Assembly: GCF_019132875.1 (NCBI RefSeq)
Contig: NZ_JAHSPF010000008.1
Coordinates: 157,457 to 221,456, forward strand
Length of the DNA stretch: 64,000 nt
Direction: 5' to 3'
Origin: Erwinia phyllosphaerae
Lineage (GTDB): Bacteria; Pseudomonadota; Gammaproteobacteria; Enterobacterales; Enterobacteriaceae
This document shows, in pieces, positions 38,141 through 49,581 of the stretch. Within the stretch, counting starts at the first letter, position 1; each line of letters starts with the position of its first letter. The notes beneath the pieces are model-generated. The model saw only the letters and a list, made by a program, of their open reading frames with translations. It was not told where the DNA came from and searched no databases. The position numbers and the translations under genes were made by a program.

Positions 38141-40141
38141 TCAGTGTGGCTTCAGCAGTTTTTCCGCATGGCTGACGATGTTTTCCACCGTGAAACCAAA
38201 TTCGTTAAACAGCTTCTCGGCCGGTGCTGACTCACCAAAGGTGGTCATCCCGACGATAGCGCCGTTCAGGCCAACATATTTGTACCAGTAATCAGCAATA
38301 CCGGCCTCAACGGCCACGCGAGCGGTAACGCCAGAAGGCAGCACGGATTCACGGTAAGCGGTATCCTGCTTATCAAACAGATCGGTTGACGGCATGGAAA
38401 CCACACGAACTTTATGACCGTTGGCGGTCAGCTTCGCTTCTGCACCCAGCGTGATTTCTACTTCTGAACCGGTGGCAATCAGAATCACTTCCGGCGTGCC
38501 TTCACAATCCTTCAGCACGTAAGCACCGCGAGAAATGTTTTCCAGCTGGGCCTTAGTACGTTCCGGCTGCGCCAGGTTCTGACGAGACAGGATCAGCGCG
38601 GTAGGACCATGGTGACGCTCAATCGCATGCTTCCACGCCACTGCCGTTTCCACCTGGTCGCACGGACGCCAGACGCTCATGTTTGGCGTAACGCGCAGGC
38701 TGGCGATCTGCTCAACCGGCTGGTGCGTCGGGCCATCTTCGCCCAGACCGATAGAGTCATGGGTATAAACCAGGATCTGACGCGCTTTCATCAGCGCAGC
38801 CATACGCACTGCGTTACGGGCATATTCCACAAACATCAGGAAGGTCGCGGTATAAGGCACAAAGCCGCCGTGGTGCGCGATACCGTTAGCGATAGCGGTC
38901 ATACCAAATTCGCGTACGCCGTAGTGGATATAGTTACCCGCCAGGTCGTCTTTGATTGATTTAGAGCCGGACCAGATAGTCAGGTTGCTTGGCGCAAGGT
39001 CGGCCGAGCCGCCCAGGAATTCCGGCAGCAGCTTGCCATAGGCTTCCAGCGAGTTCTGCGAAGCTTTACGGCTGGCGATCTTCGCCGGATTAGCCTGCAG
39101 CTCTTCGATAAACTTCTGGGTTTCCTGCTGCCAGTTTTCCGGCATGCCGCCATCCATACGGCGAGAATACTCTTTCGCCAGTTCAGGATAGGCCGCTTTA
39201 TACGCTGCGAACTTGTCGTTCCACTCTTTTTCGCGCTGCTGACCAGCCTCTTTGGCATCCCACTGTGCATAGATATCCTGTGGAATTTCGAACGGCGGGT
39301 AGTTCCAGCCAAGCTGCTTACGGGTCAGAGCAATTTCTTCATCGCCCAGCGCCGCGCCGTGCGCTTCTTCTTTACCCGCTTTATTCGGCGAACCGAAGCC
39401 GATAATAGTGCGGCAGATAATCAGTGAAGGCTTGTCGGTAACGCTTTGCGCTTCTTTAATCGCTTTGGCTACGGCTTCAGCGTCGTGGCCATCAACTTCG
39501 CTGATAACGTGCCAGTTATAGGCTTCAAAACGTTTAGCGGTATCGTCGCTGAACCAGCCTTCCACTTCGCCATCGATAGAGATGCCGTTATGGTCATAGA
39601 AACCGATCAGCTTACCGAGACCCAGCGTACCGGCCAGCGAGCAGACCTCATGCGAAATCCCTTCCATCAGGCAGCCGTCACCCATAAAGACATAGGTGTG
39701 GTGATCGACGATCTCATGGTCAGGACGGTTAAACTGCGCGCCCAGCGTGCGTTCGGCAATGGCCAGGCCAACGGCGTTTGCCAGGCCCTGACCCAGCGGG
39801 CCGGTAGTGGTTTCGACGCCCGGCGTGTAGCCAATTTCCGGATGGCCAGGCGTTTTAGAATGCAGCTGACGGAAGTTTTTCAGTTCTTCGATCGGCAAAT
39901 CATAACCACTCAGATGCAGCAGGCTATACAGCAGCATCGAGCCATGGCCGTTGGACAGGATAAAACGGTCGCGGTCGGCCCAGGCCGGATTGGTCGGGTT
40001 ATGATGTAAAAAATCGCGCCACAGCACTTCGGCAATATCTGCCATACCCATTGGGGCGCCCGGATGGCCCGATTTGGCTTTTTGCACGGCATCCATACTC
40101 AACGCACGGATAGCATTAGCCAGTTCTCTACGTGAAGACAT
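38141..40141 (-). CDS. tktB: Transketolase
   Basis: A 666-residue thiamine-diphosphate enzyme of the non-oxidative pentose phosphate pathway. The ThDP motif [20 protein letters not shown] (near residue 154) and the [20 protein letters not shown] region are intact, as is the [18 protein letters not shown] catalytic stretch near 470. Sequence mixes TktA- and TktB-like segments, but position beside talA and ypfG makes it the tktB ortholog. The start [20 protein letters not shown] has AGGGAG upstream; the frame opens ten codons earlier without support. It probably follows talA in one transcript. Confidence 0.95.
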   Translation of the reverse strand: MSSRRELANAIRALSMDAVQKAKSGHPGAPMGMADIAEVLWRDFLHHNPTNPAWADRDRFILSNGHGSMLLYSLLHLSGYDLPIEELKNFRQLHSKTPGHPEIGYTPGVETTTGPLGQGLANAVGLAIAERTLGAQFNRPDHEIVDHHTYVFMGDGCLMEGISHEVCSLAGTLGLGKLIGFYDHNGISIDGEVEGWFSDDTAKRFEAYNWHVISEVDGHDAEAVAKAIKEAQSVTDKPSLIICRTIIGFGSPNKAGKEEAHGAALGDEEIALTRKQLGWNYPPFEIPQDIYAQWDAKEAGQQREKEWNDKFAAYKAAYPELAKEYSRRMDGGMPENWQQETQKFIEELQANPAKIASRKASQNSLEAYGKLLPEFLGGSADLAPSNLTIWSGSKSIKDDLAGNYIHYGVREFGMTAIANGIAHHGGFVPYTATFLMFVEYARNAVRMAALMKARQILVYTHDSIGLGEDGPTHQPVEQIASLRVTPNMSVWRPCDQVETAVAWKHAIERHHGPTALILSRQNLAQPERTKAQLENISRGAYVLKDCEGTPEVILIATGSEVEITLGAEAKLTANGHKVRVVSMPSTDLFDKQDTAYRESVLPSGVTARVAVEAGIADYWYKYVGLNGAIVGMTTFGESAPAEKLFNEFGFTVENIVSHAEKLLKPH

Positions 40142-40201
40142 ACTTTTCTCCCTGATTTTTGAAGGGGTCAAACTGAGCGAATAAACGCCGGGGGGAAGTT
40201 G

Positions 40202-40226
40202 TTCCCCGACGAAGCGCGTCGGGGAA
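40202..40226. other. Perfect hairpin between talA and tktB
   Basis: TTCCCCGACG pairs with CGTCGGGGAA (10 bp) around AAGCG. There is no T-run on either side, so it looks like an mRNA-stabilising or processing hairpin in the talA-tktB transcript rather than a terminator. Confidence 0.7.
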
Positions 40227-40240
40227 GCCCATCAACTGAA

Positions 40241-41191
40241 TTACAGTTTAGCGGCCAGCACGTCTTCCAGATGCTGCTGGTCAACGGCGAACTGACGGAT
40301 GCCGTCGGCCAGTTTTTCTACCGCCATTGGATCCTGGTTATGTTCCCAACGGAACTCGGCTTCAGACAGCGGCGCAGGCTGATGGAACGCTTCCGTAGAA
40401 GGCGTCAGTTTACGTTCAACCGGCGCATCGCTGGCCTGCAGCTCTTCCAGCAGGTTTGGCGAAATGGTCAGGCGATCGCAGCCCGCCAGCGCAATGATCT
40501 GCTCCGTTTTACGGAAGCTTGCGCCCATAATCACCGTGTTATAACGATGCTGCTTGTAGTATTCATAGATTTTACGGACGGAAACTACGCCTGGATCTTC
40601 ATCAACCACATAAGGGTCAAGCGGCTTGCGGCTGTTGTACCAGTCATAAATACGGCCAACGAATGGCGAAATCAGGAATACGCCAGCTTCGGCACAGGCG
40701 CGGGCCTGAGCGAAGGAGAACAGCAGCGTCAGGTTACAGTTGATGCCGTTTTTTTCCAGCTCTTCCGCCGCGCGAATGCCTTCCCAGGTGGAGGCCAGTT
40801 TAATCAGAATACGTGAACGGTCGATGCCGTTATCTTCATACATTCTGACCAGCTTCTCGGCCTTGGTTACGCACATGCCGCGGTCAAACGACAGGCGAGC
40901 GTCCACCTCGGTAGAAACGCGGCCAGGCACGCTTTTCAGGATTTCCATACCGAGGTTGACGTTGACTTTGTCGCTGGCGTTAATAATCTGCGTCTCTTTG
41001 CTGCCGCCCTGTTTTTTGGCGTAGTCGATAGCATCGGTAATCAGGTGTTTATAGGAGTCGAGGCTGGAAGCTTTCAGGATCAGAGATGGGTTGGTGGTGG
41101 CGTCTTCCGGATGATAATTGCGAATGGATTCAATATCGCCACTGTCTGCCACCACGGTGGTGTACTGTTTTAGTGCGTCTAGCTGGTTCAT
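40241..41191 (-). CDS. talA: Transaldolase A
   Basis: A 316-residue class I transaldolase moving dihydroxyacetone units between sedoheptulose-7-phosphate and glyceraldehyde-3-phosphate. The Schiff-base lysine is in [19 protein letters not shown] near residue 131, and [20 protein letters not shown] near 150 is the family signature. The start [20 protein letters not shown] has AAGGAG 8 bases upstream and gives the E. coli length; the frame extends 50 codons further with no support. It forms an operon with tktB. Confidence 0.97.
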   Translation of the reverse strand: MNQLDALKQYTTVVADSGDIESIRNYHPEDATTNPSLILKASSLDSYKHLITDAIDYAKKQGGSKETQIINASDKVNVNLGMEILKSVPGRVSTEVDARLSFDRGMCVTKAEKLVRMYEDNGIDRSRILIKLASTWEGIRAAEELEKNGINCNLTLLFSFAQARACAEAGVFLISPFVGRIYDWYNSRKPLDPYVVDEDPGVVSVRKIYEYYKQHRYNTVIMGASFRKTEQIIALAGCDRLTISPNLLEELQASDAPVERKLTPSTEAFHQPAPLSEAEFRWEHNQDPMAVEKLADGIRQFAVDQQHLEDVLAAKL

Positions 41192-41698
41192 CTCATAGCT
41201 CCTTGATATGCAATCTGCAAAACGAATGTAACCGTGCCGGATAGTGGGTTGTCGGCGGGAAGAGCGCCCCTCTGGCGAAACACCAAAGCCGAGCGGCCCG
41301 GCCTGCATGTCAGGATTTTGCCAGGTCGGCTTTACCGTCACGGTAGTCTGTTCTCAGGCCAAACATTGCATCAGACGTCCTGTAATAGAAATGCGTTTTC
41401 TCTGATTGTTGCAATGGGTTAGCCCGATGGTAAGGCATATGTATAAGAATGCCGCACCCAAAAGTGTAGCAGTTCTTTAGCATTGCGGCAGGGAACCGCA
41501 CTGGCTGCCACTTTTGCAGGCGTAACGCTGACAAATTTTCAGGCGTGACGCTGACAGAAGATCTCAGGCTGGCAGGAAAGAAGAGGCTGGCTGTCGGTCC
41601 ACCTGATTTTCATGCCTGAGCCTGCAGAATAAACAGGCTCAGGAAGGATGACAAAGGAAACGGCTCAACTTCTGGAGATGTGTCGCATAATAAAACCG
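41192..41698. other. Intergenic region talA / hemF with short repeats
   Basis: About 500 bases without a supportable gene. It should hold the talA promoter at its left part. Two 24-base near-repeats (41512-41535 and 41536-41559, core CAGGCGT(A/G)ACGCTGACA) lie in tandem, and a perfect 10-bp inverted repeat CCTGAGCCTG/CAGGCTCAGG (41615-41643) precedes the hemF stop. The inverted repeat lacks a T-run. I see no E. coli-type maeB remnant. Confidence 0.6.
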
Positions 41699-42610
<912 letters not shown>

Positions 42611-42702
42611 TTAGCCTGACAGTAAAATGACGCGCGAAGTATACGTCAAAAAACCTTAGCCGGGTTGCCGGTAAGCCGCAATCGGCACGTCAGGCTACGG
42701 CA

Positions 42703-43569
42703 TCAGCTGTGACGGCGGTTATTGGCGTCAAATTCGTCAAAGTAACCGGTTATGCCGCTAACGATGGCGCTGGCTATTTTACGGCGAAAGGCGGTGGTGC
42801 CCAGCAGCCGCTCTTCTGCCGGGTTGGTGATAAACGAGGTTTCCACCAGCACGGAAGGAATAGAAGGGGATTTCAGGACGGCGAAGGCGGCCTGTTCCGT
42901 ATGCTGGCTATGCAGATGGTGCATCGGGCGGATCTGGTTCAGCACGTGCTTGCCCAGCGTCAGGCTGTTTTTAATGGTATCGGTCTGCACCAGATCGAAC
43001 AGCACCTGCTGTAGATAGTGATCTTTCTGCGCCACCTTCACGCCGCCTACTTCATCCGCCGCGTTCTCTCTTTCTGACAGATAACGCGCCATCCGGCTGC
43101 TGGCACCACGGTTAGAGAGCGCAAAAACCGACGCGCCGTTGGCTGCCGGACTGGTAAAACCGTCCGCGTGAATAGACATAAACAGGTCGGCCCCGTGCTG
43201 GTGAGCAATCTCAACGCGCTCACCAAGCGGAATAAAGTGGTCGGTTTCACGCGTTAGCCGCGCTTCGATATGCGGATGGTCGTTTAGCATCTCGCGAATG
43301 TGTCCGGCAATCTCTAAGACAACGTGCTTCTCTTCCGAGCCTTCTTCGCCGACGGCGCCAGAATCGATGCCGCCGTGACCGGGGTCGATCATCACAATTT
43401 TCTTGCCGTTTTTCTGCGGTGGGGCAGGTTGCGTTTTGCCATGAGAGGTGGTTTTTAGCGGCGCTTCTTTTGCCCGGGCGGGTTTATTGGCCAACAATGC
43501 CAGCGCCAGGCCGGAAAGCAGCAGGTTACGGCGAGAAGTCAGCGGAGTCATCGGGCCAAACTTTTTCAT
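42703..43569 (-). CDS. amiA: N-acetylmuramoyl-L-alanine amidase AmiA
   Basis: A 288-residue periplasmic amidase_3 enzyme that cuts the amide bond between MurNAc and the stem peptide during septum splitting. The N terminus TSRRNLLLSGLALALLA is a twin-arginine signal. Zinc ligands are in MIDPGHGGIDSGA, EEKHVVLEI, MSIHADGF and SVLVETSFITN. The start at 43569 has AAGGA 7 bases upstream; the frame continues 18 codons further without a site. The autoinhibitory helix region between the third and fourth ligands is present, so activation by EnvC is expected. It heads amiA-hemF. Confidence 0.96.
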   Translation of the reverse strand: MKKFGPMTPLTSRRNLLLSGLALALLANKPARAKEAPLKTTSHGKTQPAPPQKNGKKIVMIDPGHGGIDSGAVGEEGSEEKHVVLEIAGHIREMLNDHPHIEARLTRETDHFIPLGERVEIAHQHGADLFMSIHADGFTSPAANGASVFALSNRGASSRMARYLSERENAADEVGGVKVAQKDHYLQQVLFDLVQTDTIKNSLTLGKHVLNQIRPMHHLHSQHTEQAAFAVLKSPSIPSVLVETSFITNPAEERLLGTTAFRRKIASAIVSGITGYFDEFDANNRRHS

Positions 43570-43595
43570 TACAACATCCTTAAAGTACAAAGTGC

Positions 43596-43618
43596 CCATT
43601 GTTATAGCGTAACAATGG
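43596..43618. promoter_or_regulatory. Perfect palindrome in the amiA upstream region
   Basis: CCATTGTTA pairs with TAACAATGG (9 bp) around TAGCG, 27-49 bases before the amiA start. Read on the minus strand it contains a -10-like TATAAC. It may be an operator over the amiA promoter or an mRNA hairpin. Confidence 0.5.
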
Positions 43619-43838
43619 AACAACGGCGAGGCGGGAACTATTTCAGCGCTTTACTTTTTATTTCAACAGGCTAATGGCGCGATAAAAGCCGTCGCGGCAC
43701 AGACGAGTTATTACCGTACAGCTTGCAGATAAGCTGACCAGACGGGCCTTGTAAAAGGGAATTATTGAGCCTGGAGCTTGCACCCGCGAAAGAAACCGCG
43801 ATAATCAGCGAATTATGGTTAACATCTGGGGTAACGCT

Positions 43839-44264
43839 GTGGAAATTCGCGTATTTAGCCAGGACGATTTTGAAGAAGTCATCACGCTGTGGGAACGTTG
43901 CGATCTGCTGCGCCCGTGGAACGATCCTGAAATGGATATTGAGCGCAAGCTTAACCACGATCCCGACCTGTTTCTGGTTGCGGTCGTCGGCGGCGTGGTA
44001 GTCGGTACGCTAATGGGCGGTTACGATGGCCATCGCGGTTCCGCTTACTATCTTGGCGTGCATCCCGACTATCAGGGCCGTGGCTTTGCCAACGCGCTGA
44101 TCAACCGGCTGGAAAAAAAGCTGATTGCGCGCGGCTGTCCAAAGATCAACGTGATGGTGCGGGAAGAAAACGATGCGGTGCTGGGTTTTTATGAAAAGCT
44201 GGATTATGAAACGCAGGACAGCATGTTGCTGGGCAAGCGTTTGATTGAAGATCGCGAATATTAA
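43839..44264 (+). CDS. ypeA: GNAT-family acetyltransferase YpeA
   Basis: A 141-residue GNAT protein. The GTG at 43839 starts V(M)[19 protein letters not shown] with GGGGT upstream and gives exactly the E. coli YpeA length; an ATG eight codons earlier has no ribosome site. The acetyl-CoA loop is [20 protein letters not shown] (near residue 66), and the C-terminal [14 protein letters not shown] strand follows. E. coli YpeA lies in the same place; its substrate is not known to me. Divergent from amiA. Confidence 0.94.
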   Translation: MEIRVFSQDDFEEVITLWERCDLLRPWNDPEMDIERKLNHDPDLFLVAVVGGVVVGTLMGGYDGHRGSAYYLGVHPDYQGRGFANALINRLEKKLIARGCPKINVMVREENDAVLGFYEKLDYETQDSMLLGKRLIEDREY

Positions 44265-44291
44265 CAGACGGCAAGGACGCATTCTCCCGCC

Positions 44292-44744
44292 ATGATGTCT
44301 TACACTCCCGATGATTATGATGCGAAAGGCCAGCTAAAGCTGCCGCTGGCGTTCTGGGCCGCTTTGCTGCTTCAGGCCAGAACCTGGCTGCTGTTTATCA
44401 TGGCGGGCGCTTCGCGGCAGCAGGGTACGGAGCTGCTGGAGCTTTTTTATCCGGACACGCATGCGTTCTGGATTGGTATAGCGCTTGGCGTACCGGCGGC
44501 CATCGGTCTGTTGTTGACCGGCTATCGCCAGCGGTTGCCGCGCCTCTGGCAGACATGGCGCTGGGTCTTGTTGCTGACGCTGGCGGCGATGCTCTGTCTA
44601 CAAATCGCCAGCCTGTGGCCGGGCGACGATGCGCTGTCGCCGTGGCTGATTTTGTTTACCGGTTTTGACGGGCTTGCGCTCGCCTGGTTTGGCTTAAGTC
44701 GGCGACTGCGCGACTGCTTTCGTCCGGAGCTGAATGCCGGATAA
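44292..44744 (+). CDS. yfeZ: DUF2919 inner membrane protein YfeZ
   Basis: A 150-residue membrane protein with four predicted helices (about residues 20-38, 58-77, 88-104 and 114-133) and the DUF2919 start YTPDDYDAKGQLKLPLAFW. It matches the place of E. coli yfeZ between ypeA and yfeY. Function is unknown. Two successive ATGs (44292, 44295) are possible and neither has a clear ribosome site; coupling to ypeA (27-base gap) is plausible. Confidence 0.88.
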   Translation: MMSYTPDDYDAKGQLKLPLAFWAALLLQARTWLLFIMAGASRQQGTELLELFYPDTHAFWIGIALGVPAAIGLLLTGYRQRLPRLWQTWRWVLLLTLAAMLCLQIASLWPGDDALSPWLILFTGFDGLALAWFGLSRRLRDCFRPELNAG

Positions 44745-44839
44745 AACTTTTCTGCCAATTCGTACTCCAACCTCTCTCTGAGCGCGCTGCCGGAGCCTGT
44801 TGTTCGCAGTCGCCCGCTTTTTATTTTTCAGGAGTTTGT

Positions 44840-45451
44840 ATGAAAACCGTTCGTCCTTTAGTCCTCGTCACGGCTTTGATGATGGCAGGCTGCGCCAGCT
44901 CTGAGGCGACAGCGCCCGCCAGCAGCGGCGCTACCTGGTGGAATCCGCTAACCTATTCGTGGTCCAGCCTGGCGCCCTGGCACTGGTTTGGATCTTCCGT
45001 TGAGGTAAGCGAGCAGGGCGTCGGCGGGCTGAATGGCGCAACCGCGATGAACGAAAAAGCAATCGGCGAAGGGCTAAGCGGCAATTATCAGGTGCGGAAA
45101 GGCATGCGCGGCGAGAACGGCAACGTGATCACCTTCTTTCAGGCGCTGGACGACAAGCAGGTAAAAGTAGAAGTGCTTGGCGACACCACGGTCAGCCAGA
45201 TTGACGTGACGGACAGCGATGTTAAAACTTCGACCGGCATTAAAATCGGCACGCCTTTCAGCGATCTTTACAGTCGTGCTTTTGGTTCCTGCTATAAAGC
45301 TTCGGGTAGCGACGGCGTAGAGTGTAAAGCCCCGGACAGTCAGCATATCAGCTACGTATTTTCCGGTGAGTGGCACGGACCGGAAGGACTGCTGCCAGCG
45401 GATGATGCGTTGAAAAACTGGAAGGTAAGTAAAATTATCTGGCGCCGCTAA
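44840..45451 (+). CDS. yfeY: RpoE-regulated lipoprotein YfeY (DUF1131)
   Basis: A 203-residue lipoprotein: the signal ends in the lipobox MMAGC, with the cysteine at residue 18, and a small low-complexity linker with WWNPLTYSWSSLAPWHWFG precedes the DUF1131 domain (about residues 50-203). In E. coli YfeY belongs to the sigma-E regulon. I could not place a convincing sigma-E promoter: the upstream AAACTT and TCTGA elements are too far apart. Role in the envelope is unknown. CAGGAG lies 8 bases upstream of the start. Confidence 0.93.
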   Translation: MKTVRPLVLVTALMMAGCASSEATAPASSGATWWNPLTYSWSSLAPWHWFGSSVEVSEQGVGGLNGATAMNEKAIGEGLSGNYQVRKGMRGENGNVITFFQALDDKQVKVEVLGDTTVSQIDVTDSDVKTSTGIKIGTPFSDLYSRAFGSCYKASGSDGVECKAPDSQHISYVFSGEWHGPEGLLPADDALKNWKVSKIIWRR

Positions 45452-45709
45452 GGTTACGCGATTTTGAACTCAGGCGCTGCACTTAGTCATTGCAGCGCCT
45501 GAAGATAGCGTGCTGGCTTTACCTGCCTTGTTCTGTCGCCATCGTTGCCACCCACCGCTCTTATCCCACCTCGCGCATAACCAATTCCGGGCGCTTATAG
45601 CTTTTTAAACTTCTAAATCACCAAACGGTATATAAAACCGTTACTGCTTTTCGTGTGGTTATAAATAAACTGGATGCTATCAGGGCGTGAGCCGGGCCAT
45701 CTTTCCGGG
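45452..45709 (+). promoter_or_regulatory. cysP promoter region (expected CysB target)
   Basis: AT-rich from about 45590. It contains an inverted repeat AACGGT/ACCGTT (45624-45642) with a 7-base spacer, and no gene. CysB activates cysPTWA in enterobacteria through AT-rich sites just upstream of the -35; the exact sites cannot be fixed by eye. Confidence 0.45.
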
Positions 45710-46726
45710 ATGAACAGTATGACCGCACTATCAACATTCCTCCGCAGCGCTGCTTTACTGCTGTTGGCCGGGTCAGCTCAGGCAACGGAGCTGTTAAACA
45801 GCTCTTATGATGTCTCACGCGAACTGTTTGTGGCGCTAAACGCTCCGTTTGAACAAAGCTGGGCGCAGCAAAACGGCGGTGACAAATTGACCATCAAGCA
45901 GTCCCATGCGGGCTCTTCTCGCCAGGCCCTGGCTATTCTACAGGGGCTAAAGGCGGACGTGGTCACCTATAATCAGCTGACCGACGTACAGGTTCTGCAC
46001 GATCGTGGTCAGCTGATCCCGGCGGACTGGCAGCAGCGGTTACCAAACCATAGCTCGCCTTTTTATTCGACCATGGCTTTTCTGGTGCGTAAAGGAAACC
46101 CAAAGCAGATCCGCGACTGGCGCGATTTAGTCAGAAGCGATGTAAAGCTGGTCTTCCCTAATCCTAAAACCTCTGGAAACGGGCGTTATACGTATCTGGC
46201 AGCGTGGGGCGCAGCGGATAAAGCTGACGGCCATGATAAAGCGCAGACGGAACGTTTTATGACGCAGCTGCTGAAAAATGTCGCGGTATTTGATACCGGC
46301 GGCCGCGGCGCGACCACGACCTTTGTCGATCGCGGGCTGGGTGATGTGCTAATCAGCTTTGAATCGGAAGTGAACACCATCCGGAACCAGTATCCGCAGC
46401 AAGATTTTGAGGTTATCGTGCCGCACAGCAACGTACTGGCCGAGTTTCCGGTTACCTGGATCGATAAGAACGTGGCGGCCAACCATACGGAAAAAGCGGC
46501 TAAGGCTTACCTCAACTATCTCTATACGCCTGCGGCGCAGAAAATCATCACTCACTATTATTACCGCGTAAATAATCCTGAGCTGATGGCGCAGCAGAAA
46601 GAACGCTTCCCGCCCGTCGACCTGTTCCGTGTAGAACAGGTGTTTGGCAGCTGGGAGCAGGTAATGAAAACGCAGTTTGCCAGCGGTGGCGAACTGGATA
46701 AGTTGTTAGCAGCGGGACGTCAGTAA
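45710..46726 (+). CDS. cysP: Thiosulfate-binding periplasmic protein CysP
   Basis: A 338-residue substrate-binding protein, the same length as E. coli CysP. The signal peptide (residues 1-26) ends in AQA before [19 protein letters not shown]; binding-pocket motifs [20 protein letters not shown] and [20 protein letters not shown] are intact. It delivers thiosulfate or sulfate to CysT-CysW-CysA. The start at 45710 is chosen for length; an ATG at 45719 is also possible and the frame opens at 45674. The stop overlaps the cysT ATG. Confidence 0.96.
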   Translation: MNSMTALSTFLRSAALLLLAGSAQATELLNSSYDVSRELFVALNAPFEQSWAQQNGGDKLTIKQSHAGSSRQALAILQGLKADVVTYNQLTDVQVLHDRGQLIPADWQQRLPNHSSPFYSTMAFLVRKGNPKQIRDWRDLVRSDVKLVFPNPKTSGNGRYTYLAAWGAADKADGHDKAQTERFMTQLLKNVAVFDTGGRGATTTFVDRGLGDVLISFESEVNTIRNQYPQQDFEVIVPHSNVLAEFPVTWIDKNVAANHTEKAAKAYLNYLYTPAAQKIITHYYYRVNNPELMAQQKERFPPVDLFRVEQVFGSWEQVMKTQFASGGELDKLLAAGRQ

Positions 46727-47559
46727 TGTTTGCCATGAAAAGTAAGCGCGTACTGCCGGGCTTTGGACTGAGCCTGGGCAGTAGTCTGTTTTTTACCTGT
46801 TTAATCCTGCTGTTGCCAATCAGCGCGCTGCTGATGCAGCTTTCTAAAATGACGCTGGCGCAGTATTGGGAGGTGGTTACCAATCCTCAGATGATTGCCG
46901 CCTATAAAGTAACACTGCTGGCAGCAGGGGTTGCGTCGCTGTTTAACGCCTTTTTTGGCATGCTGATGGCCTGGATATTAACGCGCTACCGGTTTCCGGG
47001 CCGTGCGCTGTTAGATGGCCTGATGGATCTGCCTTTTGCACTGCCTACGGCGGTCGCGGGCCTGACGCTGGCCGGACTTTTTTCCGTCAACGGCTGGTAT
47101 GGGCAGTGGCTGGCCCAGTTCGATATCAAGGTCTCTTTTACCTGGATAGGCATTGCCGTGGCGATGGCGTTCACCAGTATTCCATTTGTGGTGCGTACCG
47201 TGCAGCCAGTGTTAGAAGAGCTGGGGCCGGAATATGAAGAGGCGGCGGAGACGCTGGGCGCTACGCCGTTTCAAAGCTTCCGCCGCGTGGTATTGCCGGA
47301 AGTAGGACCTGCGCTGCTGGCGGGGACGGCGCTCTCTTTTACCCGTAGCCTCGGAGAGTTTGGCGCGGTAATTTTCATCGCGGGCAATATCGCCTGGAAA
47401 ACGGAAGTGACCTCGCTGATGATTTTTGTACGCCTGCAGGAGTTTGATTATCCGGCGGCCAGCGCTATCGCCTCGGTGATCCTGGCGGCGTCGCTGCTGC
47501 TGCTGTTTGCAATTAACACGTTACAGAGCCGCTTTGGCCGTCGTCTGGGAGGTCATTAA
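46726..47559 (+). CDS. cysU: Sulfate/thiosulfate ABC transporter permease CysT
   Basis: A 277-residue permease (also named CysU) with six membrane segments. The EAA loop is EEAAETLGATPFQSFRRVVLP near residue 167, and the family motif LPFALPTAVAGLTLAGLFS near 102. Its ATG overlaps the cysP stop by one base, and its own stop overlaps cysW by one base. A second ATG three codons in (46735) is an alternative start. It pairs with CysW in the membrane. Confidence 0.97.
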   Translation: MFAMKSKRVLPGFGLSLGSSLFFTCLILLLPISALLMQLSKMTLAQYWEVVTNPQMIAAYKVTLLAAGVASLFNAFFGMLMAWILTRYRFPGRALLDGLMDLPFALPTAVAGLTLAGLFSVNGWYGQWLAQFDIKVSFTWIGIAVAMAFTSIPFVVRTVQPVLEELGPEYEEAAETLGATPFQSFRRVVLPEVGPALLAGTALSFTRSLGEFGAVIFIAGNIAWKTEVTSLMIFVRLQEFDYPAASAIASVILAASLLLLFAINTLQSRFGRRLGGH

Positions 47560-48431
47560 TGGCTGATGTAACCGCGTTGAACGGCGTTGGCCGCAGCCGT
47601 ACTGGCTGGAGCAAGTGGCTCCTGATAGCAACGGGCATGATTATTTCGCTGGGCCTGCTGGTGGTGCCGCTGATTGCTATTTTCGCCAGCGCTTTTTCTG
47701 ACGGCGTAATAGCCATGTTCAGCAATCTGAAAGATGGCGATATGCTGCACTCGATCTGGCTGACCATTTTGATGGCGCTGATTACCGTGCCGGTTAATCT
47801 GGTATTCGGTACGCTGCTGGCCTGGCTGGTCACGCGCTTTACCTTTCCCGGCCGCCAGCTGCTGCTGACGCTGTTTGATATTCCTTTTGCCGTGTCGCCA
47901 GTGGTGGCGGGGCTGATGTATCTGCTGTTCTGGGGCATTAACGGCCCGGCTGGCGGCTGGCTGGATGCGCATAACATCCAGCTGATGTTCTCCTGGCCCG
48001 GTATGGCGATGGTGACTATTTTTGTCACCTGTCCGTTTGTCGTGCGGGAACTGGTGCCGGTTATGCTGAGCCAGGGGAGCAGCGAAGATGAGGCCGCCGT
48101 GCTGTTAGGCGCATCGGGCTGGAAAATGTTCTGGCGCGTGACGTTACCTAATATCCGCTGGGCATTGCTGTACGGGCTGGTATTGACCAATGCCCGTGCG
48201 ATTGGTGAATTTGGCGCGGTCTCGGTGGTTTCGGGATCGATTCGCGGCGAAACCTACACGCTGCCGCTGCAGGTTGAATTACTGCATCAGGATTACAACA
48301 CCGTTGGCGCTTTTACCGCGGCCGCGCTGCTGACCCTGATAGCGATAGTGACACTGTTTCTGAAGAGCGCGCTGCAATGGCGATTAGAACGCCAGGACAA
48401 GCGGCTAACGGAGGGGAATAATGAGCATTGA
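47559..48431 (+). CDS. cysW: Sulfate/thiosulfate ABC transporter permease CysW
   Basis: A 290-residue permease. Six membrane segments are predicted; [20 protein letters not shown] near residue 107 and the coupling loop [21 protein letters not shown] near 176 are typical. Its last 11 bases overlap the start of cysA. It is the third gene of the cysPTWA operon, one base of overlap with cysT. Confidence 0.97.
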   Translation: MADVTALNGVGRSRTGWSKWLLIATGMIISLGLLVVPLIAIFASAFSDGVIAMFSNLKDGDMLHSIWLTILMALITVPVNLVFGTLLAWLVTRFTFPGRQLLLTLFDIPFAVSPVVAGLMYLLFWGINGPAGGWLDAHNIQLMFSWPGMAMVTIFVTCPFVVRELVPVMLSQGSSEDEAAVLLGASGWKMFWRVTLPNIRWALLYGLVLTNARAIGEFGAVSVVSGSIRGETYTLPLQVELLHQDYNTVGAFTAAALLTLIAIVTLFLKSALQWRLERQDKRLTEGNNEH

Positions 48432-49515
48432 AATCAGTAAAATTAATAAATCCTTTGGCCGGACTAAGGTGCTGAACGATATTTCGCTGGATATCCCTTC
48501 CGGCCAGATGGTGGCGCTGCTGGGGCCGTCCGGCTCCGGTAAAACGACGCTGCTGCGCATTATCGCCGGTCTGGAAAGCCAGAACAGCGGCCGCCTGAGC
48601 TTTCACGGCAACGACGTCACGCAGCTGCACGCGCGCGACCGTCGCGTAGGGTTTGTGTTTCAGCACTACGCGCTGTTTCGCCATATGACGGTATTTGACA
48701 ATATCGCGTTTGGCCTGACCGTGCTGCCGCGCCGCGAGCGGCCTTCGGCGGCGGCAATTAAAGAAAAAGTAACCAAACTGCTGGAGATGGTGCAGCTGGG
48801 CCATCTGGCCAGCCGTTTCCCCGCGCAGCTTTCCGGTGGGCAAAAACAGCGTGTGGCACTGGCGCGCGCGCTGGCCGTTGAGCCGCAAATCCTGCTGCTG
48901 GATGAGCCGTTCGGCGCGCTGGATGCTCAGGTACGTAAAGAGCTGCGCCGCTGGTTGCGCCAGCTGCATGAAGAGCTGAAGTTTACCAGCGTGTTTGTTA
49001 CCCACGATCAGGAAGAAGCGATGGAAGTCGCCGATCGCGTGGTGGTGATGAGCCAGGGCAATATCGAACAGGCGGGCGCACCGGATGAAGTCTGGCGCGA
49101 ACCGGCAACGCGCTTTGTGCTGGAATTCCTTGGCGAAGTTAACCGCTTCGATGCCGAAGTGCACGGCTCGCAGTTCCACGTTGGCGCGCACCGCTGGCCG
49201 CTGGGTTATACGCCAGCCCATCAGGGCGCGGTTGAGCTTTTCCTGCGCCCCTGGGAAATCGACGTAAGCCGCCAGAGCAGCCTGGAAACGCCGCTGCCGG
49301 TGCAGGTGCTGGAAGTTAGCCCGCGCGGCCACTACTGGCAGCTGGTGGTACAGCCAACGGGCTGGGGCCAGAGCCATGAACCCGTCACCATTGTGATGGA
49401 AGGCGAGCAGACCGCGCCAATCCGCGGTGAAAATCTGTTTATTGGCCTGCAGCAGGCGCGTCTTTATAAAGGCGATACGCCGCTGCGGCAGGTTGCCTTT
49501 GCGCAAAGCGCCTGA
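48421..49515 (+). CDS. cysA: Sulfate/thiosulfate ABC transporter ATPase CysA
   Basis: A 364-residue ATPase: Walker [15 protein letters not shown] near residue 33, signature [15 protein letters not shown] near 136, Walker [15 protein letters not shown] near 156, switch histidine in [15 protein letters not shown] near 193. The C-terminal third is the regulatory TOBE-like domain found in CysA/MalK-type ATPases. Reading starts inside cysW. A hairpin with a T-run follows 16 bases past the stop, so cysM is only partly read from the operon. Confidence 0.97.
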   Translation: MSIEISKINKSFGRTKVLNDISLDIPSGQMVALLGPSGSGKTTLLRIIAGLESQNSGRLSFHGNDVTQLHARDRRVGFVFQHYALFRHMTVFDNIAFGLTVLPRRERPSAAAIKEKVTKLLEMVQLGHLASRFPAQLSGGQKQRVALARALAVEPQILLLDEPFGALDAQVRKELRRWLRQLHEELKFTSVFVTHDQEEAMEVADRVVVMSQGNIEQAGAPDEVWREPATRFVLEFLGEVNRFDAEVHGSQFHVGAHRWPLGYTPAHQGAVELFLRPWEIDVSRQSSLETPLPVQVLEVSPRGHYWQLVVQPTGWGQSHEPVTIVMEGEQTAPIRGENLFIGLQQARLYKGDTPLRQVAFAQSA

Positions 49516-49531
49516 TATGTTCTGGCGCAAC

Positions 49532-49557
49532 AAGGTCAGGCTTGCCTGGCCTTTTTT
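49532..49557 (+). terminator. Terminator between cysA and cysM
   Basis: AAGGTCAGG pairs with CCTGGCCTT (one G-U pair) around CTTG and runs into six T. It ends just before the first in-frame ATG of the cysM frame. Confidence 0.75.
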
Positions 49558-49581
49558 ATGTCAAAGAATCGGGATCGCAAC

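Noticed and set aside
41615..41643. A hemF terminator at the CCTGAGCCTG inverted repeat
   Set aside because: Neither strand has a T-run after the stem, so it is listed only as an inverted repeat.
44741..44781. A sigma-E promoter for yfeY (AAAACTT and TCTGA elements)
   Set aside because: The two elements are 27 bases apart, against about 16 for sigma-E; yfeY is expected in that regulon but I cannot point to the promoter.
48313..49533. A 406-codon minus-strand frame opposite cysA
   Set aside because: Antisense to cysA over its whole length, with histidine- and arginine-rich composition typical of reverse-complement frames.
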